A DNA stretch of 64,000 nucleotides from Coprobacillus sp. CAG:698 (GTDB lineage: Bacteria; Bacillota_I; Bacilli_A; ML615J-28; CAG-698), in assembly GCA_000431235.1 (NCBI GenBank), contig HF988734.1:124001-188000 (forward strand). Direction: 5' to 3'. The translations under genes were made by a program, and so were the position numbers. The notes beneath the pieces are model-generated. The model made no database searches. It saw only the letters and a program-made list of their open reading frames with translations, and was not told the DNA's origin. Below, one piece after another: positions 31,951-40,809 of the stretch (within the stretch, counting starts at the first letter, position 1; each line of letters begins with the position of its first letter).

Positions 31951-33963
31951 ATGCATTGGGCAGAGGAACTTGCAAGAAGAATTATTGAAAAAAATCCAAA
32001 TAAAGAGGAGTACGTTTGTGCAGCTGGTATAAGTCCATCTGGATCTATCCACATTGGAAACTTTAGAGATGTTGCCACAAGTTATTTTGTTTATAAAGCA
32101 TTAATAAAGTTAGGGAAAAAGGCACGTTTGCTTTTTTCTTGGGATGAGTTTGATAGATTAAGAAAAGTACCTGTAAACGTAAGTAAAGTTGATAAATCAT
32201 TTGAATCATGTATTGGAATGCCATATGTTGATATTAAAAATCCATTTCCTGAAAATTCTGATTGTAAAACATATGCACAATACTTCGAAAAAGAATTTGA
32301 AGAATCAATGAAAAAATTTGGTATCGAACTTGATTATCGTCATCAAGCAAGTATGTATCGTGATGGAAAGTATAAAGATTACGTTCTTCATGCATTAAAG
32401 AAGAGAAAAGAAATATTCGATATAATCGATAGACATCGTACTCAAGATGCACAAGAAGGAGAACGTGATGCCTTTTTCCCTATCAGCATTTACTGTCCTG
32501 TTTGTGGGAAAGATAGTACAAAAATAATCAGTTTTGATGAAGAAAAAATGACTTGCGAGTATGAATGTGCTTGTGGACATCATGGAACATTCGATTTTAA
32601 TAAGGATTATAATTGTAAATTATCATGGAAAGTTGACTGGCCTATGAGATGGCTTTATGAAAAAGTTGACTTCGAACCAGGTGGAAAAGATCATGCAAGT
32701 ATCAATGGTAGTTATGATACAAGTAAAGAAATTAGCCGTGAGATTTTTGGATATGAACCTCCAATCTTCCAAGGTTATGAATTTATAGGAATCCGTGGTA
32801 CAACTGGAAAAATGTCAGGATCATCAGGATTAAATCTAACACCTGATACATTATTAAAATTATATGAACCTGAAGTTCTTTTATGGTTATATTCAAAAAC
32901 TGAGCCAACAAAAGCATTTGATTTCTGTTTTGATGAAGGAATTTTAAGACAATACTTTGAATTCGATAAAATGTATGATGAAGTGAAAAATGGTACAGCT
33001 CAAGACTATGCTAAAGATATAATGTTCTATACAGAAATAAAAGGACGCGAAGTTAAGACAGTTCCTATGGGATTAATAGTTCAACTAGGTTCAGTTGTTG
33101 ATTTTAATGTTCCAATGTTAGAAGTTGTTTTTGAAAAAATAGGAACTCCTTACAAATATGATGATTTCAAAGATCGTCTTGATCGTGCTAAATTCTGGCT
33201 TGAACAATGTTCTCCAGAAAACCGTAATGTTCTACGTAAAAATAGAAATTGGGATGTTTATGAAACTTTAACTGACATTGAAAAAGAAGAAATTAAAGCT
33301 TTATATGACTACTTAAAGAATAACAAATTCACACTTGATGAATTACAAACTGAATTATATGCAGTTGTTAAAAGAGTAAGACATATAGATACAGAAAATA
33401 AAGAATTAAAACAATTACAAGGTGCATTCTTTAAAAATGTTTATCGTCTTTTAATCGATAAAGAAAAAGGTCCACGTTTGTATTTATTCTTATATGCAAT
33501 TGATTTAAATAGATATCTTCCATTACTAGACTTTAGTTATCCAAAAACTGAAGAAGAAAAAGTTGTTGTTACAGAAGAAGTAAAAGAAGAAGTTATCGAA
33601 GAAGTAAAAGAAGCAGATCCTGTAGAAGCAGTTTTACCAGAAATTACAATTGATGATTTCCTAAAGATAGACCTAAGAGTATGTGAAGTATTAAAATGCA
33701 CAGAAATTAGAAAATCTCATAACTGCTATAAATTAGTTCTAAATGATGGCTTAAAAGAAAGAACAATTGTATCTTCAATTAAACCTTATTATGCTCCAGA
33801 AGAACTAATTGGAAAGAAAATAATCGTAGTTGCGAACCTTAAATCTGCTCGTATAACAGGTGTTACTAGCGAAGGAATGTTATTAGCAGGAACTAATAAC
33901 GCTTGTGGATGCAAAGTTATTATTGTTGATGATAAGGTTCCTGTAGGAACACGTATTAAATAA
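31951..33963 (+). CDS. lysK: Class I lysyl-tRNA synthetase with C-terminal tRNA-binding OB domain
   Basis: 670 residues. Class I LysRS (archaeal/spirochete type), not the class II enzyme usual in Firmicutes. The HIGH motif HIGN is at 34-37 in SPSGSIHIGNFRDV and the KMSKS motif KMSGS at 287-291. A zinc-like CPVCGKDS...CECACGHHG insertion is present, and WKVDWPMRWLYEKVDFEPGGKDH is a LysK hallmark. After about residue 520 an acidic linker (VVTEEVKEEVIEEVKE) joins an OB-fold tRNA-binding domain from about 564: TIDDFLKIDLRVCEV to SEGMLLAG. Family members are usually 510-530 residues, so this is a fusion with a MetG/Trbp111-like tail. GAGGTGA selects ATG 31951. Confidence 0.93.
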   Translation: MHWAEELARRIIEKNPNKEEYVCAAGISPSGSIHIGNFRDVATSYFVYKALIKLGKKARLLFSWDEFDRLRKVPVNVSKVDKSFESCIGMPYVDIKNPFPENSDCKTYAQYFEKEFEESMKKFGIELDYRHQASMYRDGKYKDYVLHALKKRKEIFDIIDRHRTQDAQEGERDAFFPISIYCPVCGKDSTKIISFDEEKMTCEYECACGHHGTFDFNKDYNCKLSWKVDWPMRWLYEKVDFEPGGKDHASINGSYDTSKEISREIFGYEPPIFQGYEFIGIRGTTGKMSGSSGLNLTPDTLLKLYEPEVLLWLYSKTEPTKAFDFCFDEGILRQYFEFDKMYDEVKNGTAQDYAKDIMFYTEIKGREVKTVPMGLIVQLGSVVDFNVPMLEVVFEKIGTPYKYDDFKDRLDRAKFWLEQCSPENRNVLRKNRNWDVYETLTDIEKEEIKALYDYLKNNKFTLDELQTELYAVVKRVRHIDTENKELKQLQGAFFKNVYRLLIDKEKGPRLYLFLYAIDLNRYLPLLDFSYPKTEEEKVVVTEEVKEEVIEEVKEADPVEAVLPEITIDDFLKIDLRVCEVLKCTEIRKSHNCYKLVLNDGLKERTIVSSIKPYYAPEELIGKKIIVVANLKSARITGVTSEGMLLAGTNNACGCKVIIVDDKVPVGTRIK

Positions 33964-33970
33964 AAAAATA

Positions 33971-34004
33971 AAAATCTTGTGGTTTACGAATCACAAGTTT
34001 TTTT
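33971..34004. terminator. Bidirectional terminator between lysK and yabQ
   Basis: CTTGTG/CACAAG stem with A-run before and eight T after, between convergent genes; it overlaps the yabQ 3' end. Confidence 0.85.
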
Positions 34005-34406
34005 TGCTCTTTTTTTCTTAAATACTTTCTTAAAGAAGTGAAAGAATTCAAGAGGAAGTAGAAGAGGTATAAGCATCTTAAAAATTCTCACAATTTGCTT
34101 TTTGATATTAAGAAAATTTTTCTGATAACCTTTTTGTAATAAACTATAATAAATAAAGATACCTATTACAAAAAATAAAATAGAATAGATCGTAATATAA
34201 TGTGAAGTATTTTTGATAATGAATAATGTACAAATATAGCTTATAAGTATCCAATAAGTAATTTCACAAAAATAACTTAATATAAGTCTTTTCTTGGTTT
34301 TATCATTAAATGTTAGTATCCTAAGAGTATCAAATGTAATACCTATAAAGATGCCAAAAATAATATAAAAAATAATAATTTTTACTTGTTCAGCTGCACT
34401 AATCAT
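33984..34406 (-). CDS. yabQ: YabQ-like sporulation membrane protein
   Basis: 140 residues with four hydrophobic helices. The first loop, GIFIGITFDTLRIL, matches the YabQ pattern (G...G..FD.yR). In Bacillus, YabQ is a forespore/mother-cell membrane protein needed for spore cortex formation. The tail is Lys-rich and cytoplasmic. Its ATG overlaps the yabP TGA in ATGA. Alone the match is weak; the yabP partner makes it convincing. Confidence 0.75.
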   Translation of the reverse strand: MISAAEQVKIIIFYIIFGIFIGITFDTLRILTFNDKTKKRLILSYFCEITYWILISYICTLFIIKNTSHYITIYSILFFVIGIFIYYSLLQKGYQKNFLNIKKQIVRIFKMLIPLLLPLEFFHFFKKVFKKKRAKKTCDS

Positions 34407-34675
34407 TTAAATAATTTTTGAATGAAACTTTTGTTTGATTTCTTTACATTAGGAACATAAAAAGATAAGGAATTAATTGTACCATTAATTAACATATCAC
34501 CTTTATCAACATCAAATGATTTCATTTCCATATTTTCTCCAGTAATCTTTAAATTACCCATATTTGTTTTAATTTGGAATTCTAAAGGATTTAAAGAATC
34601 AATTTTTTCTACTCCACTTATCCTTAGAACTTTTCTACTATCAAGACTAATAAGTTGTTTTATTGTTTCATTCAT
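34403..34675 (-). CDS. yabP: YabP-like sporulation protein
   Basis: 90 residues. Beta-rich YabP family: SLDSRKVLRISGVEKIDSL, FQIKTNMGNLKITGENMEM, FDVDKGDMLINGTINSLSFY, matching the family pattern L..R..l.itGV..V..f....i...T..G.L.I.G..L.i..l....G.l.i.G.i..l.Y. YabP is a sporulation-stage protein partnering with YabQ. GGGTGAT selects ATG 34675 over GTG 34684. A weak promoter-like TATAAT is on the minus strand at 34697-34692. It implies an ancestry with spore formation. Confidence 0.82.
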   Translation of the reverse strand: MNETIKQLISLDSRKVLRISGVEKIDSLNPLEFQIKTNMGNLKITGENMEMKSFDVDKGDMLINGTINSLSFYVPNVKKSNKSFIQKLFK

Positions 34676-34720
34676 ATATATCACCCATTAAATTATATGA
34701 ATAAGGTTATGAAAATATAC

Positions 34721-34742
34721 AAAAAAAGCAGAAGTTATCTGC
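34721..34742 (-). terminator. Terminator after the 183-residue gene
   Basis: Minus strand GCAGA/TCTGC stem with five-base loop and seven T, overlapping the stop codon of the upstream gene. Confidence 0.65.
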
Positions 34743-35286
34743 CTTTGCTTTTTGTGCGTAATAAATCATCAAAATTAGATTTAAATTTATCGAAACCTAT
34801 AACCTTATATCCGTAAGGAGTATCACTTGGATGTATTTCGCATATTTCACTTTCGTTCATGTATTTTAAAATTACTTCTGTTGATGGATATAAAATAACA
34901 ATTTTTAAATCAGAATCATTTGGTAAACGCATTCTTAAGAATGGTTCAACTTCATTTAAAAATCTTTTGTTGGGGTAACTACGTCCTTTACGACTTCCTC
35001 CAAATCTTAAGCACCATGTAGTTTTGTTATTTATGGTAACAGAAGAATTAGAAGGTATTTTAACTAAAGCTACATAGTATGTTCTATCTTTAGTTTTCAT
35101 AATAAAGTCATAATTCTTATTTTTTTCTTTTATATACTCAATTTTCTTTTCGGCTAAGAATTCTTCAATTTCAATATGTACTAATTTATCTTTATGATAG
35201 TTAATGAATAAAGTAACTATTCCTAGTAAAATTAACAAAACACCAATAGTTATAAAATAATTTAAGAAAACATCGCTTAAAATCAT
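34735..35286 (-). CDS. Single-TM protein with possible nuclease-like domain, unknown
   Basis: 183 residues from ATG 35286 (a TTG at 35307 would overlap the previous gene). One N-terminal TM (YFITIGVLLILLGIVTLFINY), then a cytosolic alpha/beta domain: IEIEEFLAEKKIEYIKEKNKNYDFIMKTKDRTYY, resembling the strand order of restriction-endonuclease-like folds (E...YDF..K), and GGSRKGRSYPNKRFLNEVEPFL. The nuclease idea is only a pattern impression. Third gene of a three-gene overlapping unit. Confidence 0.55.
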   Translation of the reverse strand: MILSDVFLNYFITIGVLLILLGIVTLFINYHKDKLVHIEIEEFLAEKKIEYIKEKNKNYDFIMKTKDRTYYVALVKIPSNSSVTINNKTTWCLRFGGSRKGRSYPNKRFLNEVEPFLRMRLPNDSDLKIVILYPSTEVILKYMNESEICEIHPSDTPYGYKVIGFDKFKSNFDDLLRTKSKGR

Positions 35287-35287
35287 A

Positions 35288-35824
35288 TTATATGCCCATT
35301 TCCTCAAGAATTAGTGAAAAGATGTAATCAGTTGTATAAATGTTATCTCCAGTAGGAACATTTGTATCTATGAAAAAATCATAGTCTTCAAATACATTTT
35401 CATCAATTAATTCTTTGTTTTGAATTTTCTTATCTAATGAGTTAATTATTTCTTCTAGTTTTTGTTTTAATTCTTTAGTAAGTTTTCCTTTTTCAGATAA
35501 AGCTTCAGTTAAATCTTCTAAATAAAGAAGATAATTAATAGCATTTTCATATGCTAGCAAATCAGTGATTGATTTATTAAAATAGTTGTTATAATAAATT
35601 TTGATTATTTCAAGTTCTTCATGAATATAACTAAATCCTGTTTCGAATATCACTTCAAGTTCATCGCTTATATTTTTCTTTAAACGTTCAAGATTTATGA
35701 TATGATCTAAAACTTTGAAAACATCAGATAAACGAGAAATGAGAACACTATTATTTTCTTTTAAGGCATCGATTAACTGTTTGTTATCACAAACATAAGC
35801 ACGATAATCTTTACTTTGTATCAT
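35288..35824 (-). CDS. Helical cytosolic protein, unknown
   Basis: 178 residues, no TM, almost entirely predicted helical with coiled-coil-like Leu/Lys/Glu patterns, especially TEALSEKGKLTKELKQKLEEII. It ends with a DYDFFIDTNVPTGDNIYTTDYI segment. No family recognised. It overlaps the YcxB-like gene upstream by 14 bases and precedes the next gene by one base, so all three are translated together. Confidence 0.6.
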   Translation of the reverse strand: MIQSKDYRAYVCDNKQLIDALKENNSVLISRLSDVFKVLDHIINLERLKKNISDELEVIFETGFSYIHEELEIIKIYYNNYFNKSITDLLAYENAINYLLYLEDLTEALSEKGKLTKELKQKLEEIINSLDKKIQNKELIDENVFEDYDFFIDTNVPTGDNIYTTDYIFSLILEEMGI

Positions 35825-36446
35825 TTTTAGTTCCTTCTTTTTTACGTTTTTTCTCTTCTTTAGCTTTTTTCTTAATTTCTTTTTGTTCTAATTTGTATTG
35901 CTTATCATTGATTGTATAAGGTACCTTACCATTTTTACCCATTGGCAAACATTTGTTGATTAAGGCTCTAAGTGTTTCAGTACTACCTTCAACAATACTT
36001 TCTTTAGGAATTAGAAAAGCAGCATCGTTTACAGTACTAAAATAAAAAGCATCATTTGTCTCAACAACCTTTGCAATTAGATTCCAATTAAGAACTATTT
36101 TGTTTAAATCACGACTATCGTATTTAACTATTTTCTCTTTTGTAACTTCATAAGTATCAATTACATCTTTGTTTGTTTTTTCTTCTTTTTTAGTAGCTCT
36201 TGTGACACTAAATAGAATGTATAGTGGAACAAAGAGAATGCCAATGATGGCAAGTGACCAGCAAAGAACATAAGAAAAAGACTCTTTATTAACTTCTTTT
36301 TGTGTTAGTAGAGTTATAAAAGCATATATTCCTAGAGCAGATATAAAATACATAAAGAATGAATGAGTAAGGATATATCTTGTATTAAATTTTCTTACCA
36401 TTTTTTTATTGAATTTGTTTTTACTTACGACTTTTGTTTGTGCCAT
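35811..36446 (-). CDS. YcxB-like two-TM protein
   Basis: 211 residues. Two TM helices (about 30-50 and 60-85) followed by a beta-rich cytosolic domain (YEVTKEKIVKYDSRDLNKIVLNWNLIAKVVETNDAFYFSTVNDAAFLIPKES in several strands), the plan of YcxB-like proteins, which fall near bacterial PH-like domains. A Lys-rich tail ends it. Similar plans occur at 41758-42510 and 42510-43046. First gene of the three-gene unit; role unknown. Confidence 0.65.
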   Translation of the reverse strand: MAQTKVVSKNKFNKKMVRKFNTRYILTHSFFMYFISALGIYAFITLLTQKEVNKESFSYVLCWSLAIIGILFVPLYILFSVTRATKKEEKTNKDVIDTYEVTKEKIVKYDSRDLNKIVLNWNLIAKVVETNDAFYFSTVNDAAFLIPKESIVEGSTETLRALINKCLPMGKNGKVPYTINDKQYKLEQKEIKKKAKEEKKRKKEGTKNDTK

Positions 36447-36542
36447 ATTTTCACCTCATAATTAATATATAATATTATAACAAATTTTTAGGAAAAATAA
36501 AATAGTTTATTATAGTTTTGTAACAAAAGTGTAATAATGTGA

Positions 36543-36548
36543 TATAAT
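36543..36548 (+). promoter_or_regulatory. Extended -10 promoter of the GDPD gene
   Basis: TGTGATATAAT with TATAAT at 36543-36548, 33 bases before the start codon; -35 weak. Confidence 0.6.
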
Positions 36549-36581
36549 GAAAGTAAGTTATATAGTAAAGGTGGTTTAAAC

Positions 36582-37295
36582 ATGAATACAATTAAAGTAA
36601 AAAAAGGTAAAACTAAATTTATTGCTCATCGAGGTTTGAGTGGATTAGAAAGGGAAAACTCTTTAAGAGCATTTGTTGCGGCAGACAATCGCACATATTA
36701 TGGCTGTGAATGTGATATCCATTATACAAAAGATAAACATCTTGTTATTTGCCATGATGATTTTACTGGAAGAGTAAGTGATACTAATCTAGTTATTCCT
36801 GATTCTTCTTTTGAAGAAATTGATAAAATTAGATTAAAAGAATTTGACTCACAGATAAGCGGTAGAGATTTAGTGGTTCCAACATTTCTTGAATATTTAC
36901 AATTACAAAAGAAATATGAGAAGCACTGTATCATTGAGATAAAGTGTGAAATTAATTTAGATGAGGCAAAAGAGATATTAGACATAATAAAGCCATACTA
37001 TGAACTAGTTACATTTATATCGTTTCATTTAGATAATTTAAAAATAATTCGTAGTCTAGATGAAAAAATACCGATGATGTATCTTTCAAGTAAGTATGAT
37101 GACTCTTTGATAAGTATATGTAAAGAGTACAACCTAGGAATAGACATATTATACAAAGAACTAACAAGTGAGAGAATAGAGAAGTTTCATGGTAGCAATA
37201 TAATTGTCAATGCTTGGACGATTAATGATAAAAATGTTGCAAAAAGTCTGATAGAATGGGACATAGATTTCATCACAACAAATATTTTAGAATAA
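36582..37295 (+). CDS. Glycerophosphodiester phosphodiesterase family protein
   Basis: 237 residues, the size of UgpQ-type enzymes. Hydrolyses glycerophosphodiesters to glycerol-3-phosphate and an alcohol. The catalytic and metal residues are visible: FIAHRGLSGLERENSL (HRG and ENS), YGCECDIHYTKDKHLVICHDD (E.D and HD), and HCIIEIKCE (the E-x-K pair). Length and lack of signal peptide indicate a cytosolic enzyme. AAGGTGG precedes ATG 36582. Monocistronic. Confidence 0.9.
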   Translation: MNTIKVKKGKTKFIAHRGLSGLERENSLRAFVAADNRTYYGCECDIHYTKDKHLVICHDDFTGRVSDTNLVIPDSSFEEIDKIRLKEFDSQISGRDLVVPTFLEYLQLQKKYEKHCIIEIKCEINLDEAKEILDIIKPYYELVTFISFHLDNLKIIRSLDEKIPMMYLSSKYDDSLISICKEYNLGIDILYKELTSERIEKFHGSNIIVNAWTINDKNVAKSLIEWDIDFITTNILE

Positions 37296-37359
37296 AAGCA
37301 AAATAATACATATTTTACCTCTTTAGAAAAGTATAATCTTTGCACAAGAGGTGATTGAA

Positions 37360-38193
37360 ATGAATGTATTTATTGTATGTCCTTATGAGGAAAAATATTT
37401 AAGAACTTGTGAGAATTTAGAAAGAATTAATTTTTGTGAAATTAGTATTATAGGTGATTATGAAAAGATAAATAGAATTGCTTGTGACAAAAGAATAAAA
37501 ATTAAATCTAGAATAATTGATATTAAAAGTGAAGAATGTATTGTAAATTATTTAAAAACTAAAGATAAAAAAACATCAATAATTGTCTTTGGGTTAATTA
37601 ATGAAAGTTATCAAAAACAAATTGTGAATAATACTGCAAAAGAATTACCATTAAATAGTTTTTATGTTATTGATATACCTAAATTACGTCATTTCATTTT
37701 TGTTAATACAGCATCTAATAATCGTACTTACGAAATGACAGAGAAGAGGAAAGGTATGATATCTTTGCATAAGTTTATGAAACTTCTAGGAATATATAAA
37801 GCTAATGTTGCCTTAATAACAAGTGATACTAAAAAAATGGAAAGTATAGAATATAATTTAATCAAAATGATATTGAAGGAAAATCTCAATAAGCAGATTA
37901 GTTTCATTAATCCATGTAAGATTAGTGATGTTTTTAATCTAAATAGTAAATATAATATTTTTGAATCGAATATTAATGTTTTGATGTTTAAAAATACTGA
38001 TGTTGCTAAAACGTTCATTGAATTACTTACATTATTTACTTCATATAGGATTGGTATAATAAATGAATACAATGGAAACTATTATATTGATGGTTGTAAA
38101 ATAAAAGATGAGGAGAATATTATTTTTACTATTCTACTCATCAGTAAATGTATTAATTCAAGAGAACACATTTTGAAATTATCTAATCAATGA
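37360..38193 (+). CDS. Divergent phosphate acyltransferase-like protein
   Basis: 277 residues, ATG 37360 set by GAGGTGA. By eye the second half follows the phosphate acetyl/butyryltransferase plan: KANVALITSDTKKMESIEYNLIKMIL, a middle helix-strand, NINVLMFKNTDVAKTFIELLTLFTSYRIG (cf. aDillvpdieaGNilyKal...aGvv.G), and a final EENIIFTILLISKCI. Catalytic glycines and the SR near the end of true enzymes are missing, so activity is doubtful. The 3' end overlaps convergent murA by 11 bases, with no terminator between. Confidence 0.4.
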   Translation: MNVFIVCPYEEKYLRTCENLERINFCEISIIGDYEKINRIACDKRIKIKSRIIDIKSEECIVNYLKTKDKKTSIIVFGLINESYQKQIVNNTAKELPLNSFYVIDIPKLRHFIFVNTASNNRTYEMTEKRKGMISLHKFMKLLGIYKANVALITSDTKKMESIEYNLIKMILKENLNKQISFINPCKISDVFNLNSKYNIFESNINVLMFKNTDVAKTFIELLTLFTSYRIGIINEYNGNYYIDGCKIKDEENIIFTILLISKCINSREHILKLSNQ

Positions 38194-39430
38194 GATTGCA
38201 CTTAATGCCTAGACTCTGTAATTTTTCTAGTGGCTTTTCATAACCACGGAAAAAGGAGTCTATGTTTTTAATTATACATTCTTCTCCGCTTGCAATTGCT
38301 GCTAAGACAAGTGAAGCACTACAACGGAGGTCGTGGGCAGTACAAATTCCTCCGTGGTATCCATTAACAGGGTTAATTTGTATTTGTTTGTTTTTTTCTG
38401 ATATATTTGCACCAAGTTTATTGAGTTCGGGAATATGAGAAAAGCGATTATCAAAAATAGTTTCTTCGATAACTGACATGCCTTTAGATAAAGATAATAT
38501 TGTTGTAAGAATTGGTGCCAAATCACTAGGAAAACTAGGATATGGTCCTGTCTTGACAGTAATTGATTTTAGAACGTTTCCTTTATTAATTGATATATTA
38601 TTATTGTTATAATTAAGGTTTAAACCCATTTTTTTGAGAACATCTAAATAATTTTCAAGACTGTCTGAAGAAGCATTAGTAATGATTACTTTAGTAACAT
38701 TAGGTAAAGCTCCTAAAGCAAGATAGGTTCCTGCTTCAATACGATCACTCATAACAGTATACTCTGTTCCTTTAAGTTCGCATACACCATCAATAAAAAA
38801 GGTGTTTTTCTCTAAGTTAATTTCAGCACCCATAGAATTAAGAAAGTTCATAACATCTATTACTTCTGGCTCTATAGCACAGTTATGAAGTATCGTTTGT
38901 CCTTTTATGAGAGTTGCCGCAAGAAGTACATTTATTGTAGCTCCAACTGAAGGAAACGGAAAAGTAATTTCAGCACTATGAAGACTAGAAGAATCGCAAA
39001 CCAAATAATTATCCACATAATGAAATTTAGCTCCTAATGCTTCAAATGCATCAATATGATAATTAATTGGTCTACTTCCTAAATTACATCCTCCGCAAGA
39101 TTTCAAGGCTATTTTCTCAAAATAATTCATACATGAGCCTAAAAAATAATAAGAGCCTCGTAATTTCTTCACTTTATCAGAAAAAATGCTAGTAGCTTCA
39201 TTATTTCGCTTAATTATTACAGTATTACGATTATACATAACAAAATGGCCCATTTCTTTCATTATCTCAATAATAATTCTAATGTCAGTTATATCGGGGA
39301 CGTTATTTATAACACATAATTTATCTGTTAGTAAGCAAGCAGGCAAAAGAGCCACAGCACTATTTTTAGCTCCACTAATTGTAACTAAACCACCATAATT
39401 GTTTTGTTGTTTATGTATAACCAAATCCAT
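38183..39430 (-). CDS. murA: MurA, UDP-GlcNAc enolpyruvyl transferase
   Basis: 415 residues. First committed step of peptidoglycan synthesis: adds enolpyruvate to UDP-GlcNAc. GAKNSAVALLPACLLTD holds the conserved Lys, and SCGGCNLGSRPINYHIDAFEALGA holds the catalytic Cys of the GGCxxG loop (fosfomycin target). DRIEAGTYLALGALP and the final RGYEKPLEKLQSLG are family-typical. The loop before the Cys is less conserved than in main MurA enzymes, so this may be the second paralog (MurA2 type). AGGTGAT sets ATG 39430. Confidence 0.92.
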   Translation of the reverse strand: MDLVIHKQQNNYGGLVTISGAKNSAVALLPACLLTDKLCVINNVPDITDIRIIIEIMKEMGHFVMYNRNTVIIKRNNEATSIFSDKVKKLRGSYYFLGSCMNYFEKIALKSCGGCNLGSRPINYHIDAFEALGAKFHYVDNYLVCDSSSLHSAEITFPFPSVGATINVLLAATLIKGQTILHNCAIEPEVIDVMNFLNSMGAEINLEKNTFFIDGVCELKGTEYTVMSDRIEAGTYLALGALPNVTKVIITNASSDSLENYLDVLKKMGLNLNYNNNNISINKGNVLKSITVKTGPYPSFPSDLAPILTTILSLSKGMSVIEETIFDNRFSHIPELNKLGANISEKNKQIQINPVNGYHGGICTAHDLRCSASLVLAAIASGEECIIKNIDSFFRGYEKPLEKLQSLGIKCNLID

Positions 39431-39587
39431 AATAATCACCTATATAGATATATATGATTGTCTGTTTTGATTTATGAAGAAACATCCACTTAAAATGACA
39501 TTTTTTAATAATTATATAACAAGTTTTAAAAATAATGCTTTTATTTAAAACAAAAATGTGGTACAATTATGTAAAGTGGTGATTATA

Positions 39588-40691
39588 ATGAGATATAGAA
39601 TTGAAAAAGATAGATTAGGCGAGAAAACGATTGCTCAAGAAGCTTACTATGGAATAGCTACAGATCGTTCGAAAGATGCCTTCCAATTAACAAAACATGG
39701 CTTATCAAGACAAATGATTAAGGCTTTAGCCTTAGTTCAAAAAGTAGTTGTTAAGACAAATTGCAAAATGGGATTACTCAACAAAAAGGAAGCTGAAGCT
39801 TTACAGTTAAGTTGTGATGAAATTCTTAATGGTAAATTACATGGTCAATTCATAGTTGATGTTGTTCACGATGGTTATGGCTATGGAATGAATGCAAATT
39901 GTGTTGAAGTAATAACTAATAGAGCCAATGAAATGTTAGGCGGTAAAAAAGGTTCTCTTTCACCAATTTCTATTGATAAAGTAACATTATATGAAAATGT
40001 TAATGAAATAAGTATTTTAGTTGGTAAAGTTGCTTTAGTTAAACTAACGAAGAAATTAATTGCTGAGTGCAAAAAAACATATAATACTTTATATACATTT
40101 CTAGAAAACAATAAGAGTAAAGAAAATACCTTAGTTTACAATCAACTTAAGTCTACAGCTGAGATTTTAGAAAGAGATACAAAGAGAATAGATAAAGCTA
40201 TTCCTTCTGTACTCCAAGTAAGTTATGGCGAAAATGTACCTGAGAATATAAAAGAAAATTACTTAAAAGCTTTTATTGATTGCTTAAATAGTGAAGTAAC
40301 TGAAAAATATGTTTTATCAGAAAACTACCTTTCAACAAGCAACAATTTAGATTGTTTTATGTATATATCAACACTTGTGAAAGACTTGATGGTTAATTTT
40401 TCACGTTTAATGAGTAACTTATACAAATTATCAGAAAATGATATGATGCATTTCCCAAGCATTCAAGATGTAGATAAATCTTCAAATAAATTGATATTAT
40501 CATTTGTAAAACAAGTATCCTTCTACATAGTTGGAAACGATATGACAGTTTCTCGTGCTGTTGAGGAGGGAGAATTAGATGATAATTACTACTTACCTAT
40601 TATTTATGCTTCTCTTCATGAAAGTATTAATTTGGTTAGAAGAACAATTAGAACTGTAAAAGAAAAAATATTTGAAGTATTAGATATATAA
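39588..40691 (+). CDS. Aspartase/fumarase-superfamily protein lacking the catalytic loop
   Basis: 367 residues against about 465 for aspartase. The opening MRYRIEKDRLGEKTIAQEAYYGIATDRSKDAF follows aspartase (RxExDxLGexxvPxdaYYGixTxRA). The late segment SFYIVGNDMTVSRAVEEGELDDNYYLPIIYASLHESINL follows VxGNDxTITxAxExGqLxLNxxxP. Between them the superfamily signature GSSxMPxKxNP is replaced by SIQDVDKSSNKLILS. Without that loop, ammonia-lyase activity is unlikely. A weak promoter TGTGGTACAAT (hexamer 39562-39567) precedes it. Possibly a pseudoenzyme with a structural or regulatory role. Confidence 0.7.
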   Translation: MRYRIEKDRLGEKTIAQEAYYGIATDRSKDAFQLTKHGLSRQMIKALALVQKVVVKTNCKMGLLNKKEAEALQLSCDEILNGKLHGQFIVDVVHDGYGYGMNANCVEVITNRANEMLGGKKGSLSPISIDKVTLYENVNEISILVGKVALVKLTKKLIAECKKTYNTLYTFLENNKSKENTLVYNQLKSTAEILERDTKRIDKAIPSVLQVSYGENVPENIKENYLKAFIDCLNSEVTEKYVLSENYLSTSNNLDCFMYISTLVKDLMVNFSRLMSNLYKLSENDMMHFPSIQDVDKSSNKLILSFVKQVSFYIVGNDMTVSRAVEEGELDDNYYLPIIYASLHESINLVRRTIRTVKEKIFEVLDI

Positions 40692-40701
40692 AACTTATAT
40701 G

Positions 40702-40736
40702 AGTGTAGCTGCTATAATGGAGAGTTACACTTTTTA
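40702..40736 (+). terminator. Terminator of the aspartase-like gene
   Basis: AGTGTAGCT pairs with AGTTACACT apart from a small mismatch; TTTTT follows. Confidence 0.65.
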
Positions 40737-40766
40737 TTGATTAATTTAAAAATTATTAGATATATT

Positions 40767-40804
40767 TAAAAGGCTTAACCTTTAGTTATTGGTTAAGCCT
40801 TTTT
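40767..40804. terminator. Bidirectional terminator before dppA
   Basis: Perfect AAAAGGCTTAACC/GGTTAAGCCTTTT hairpin with ten-base loop, between convergent genes. Confidence 0.85.
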
Positions 40805-40809
40805 GAAAA

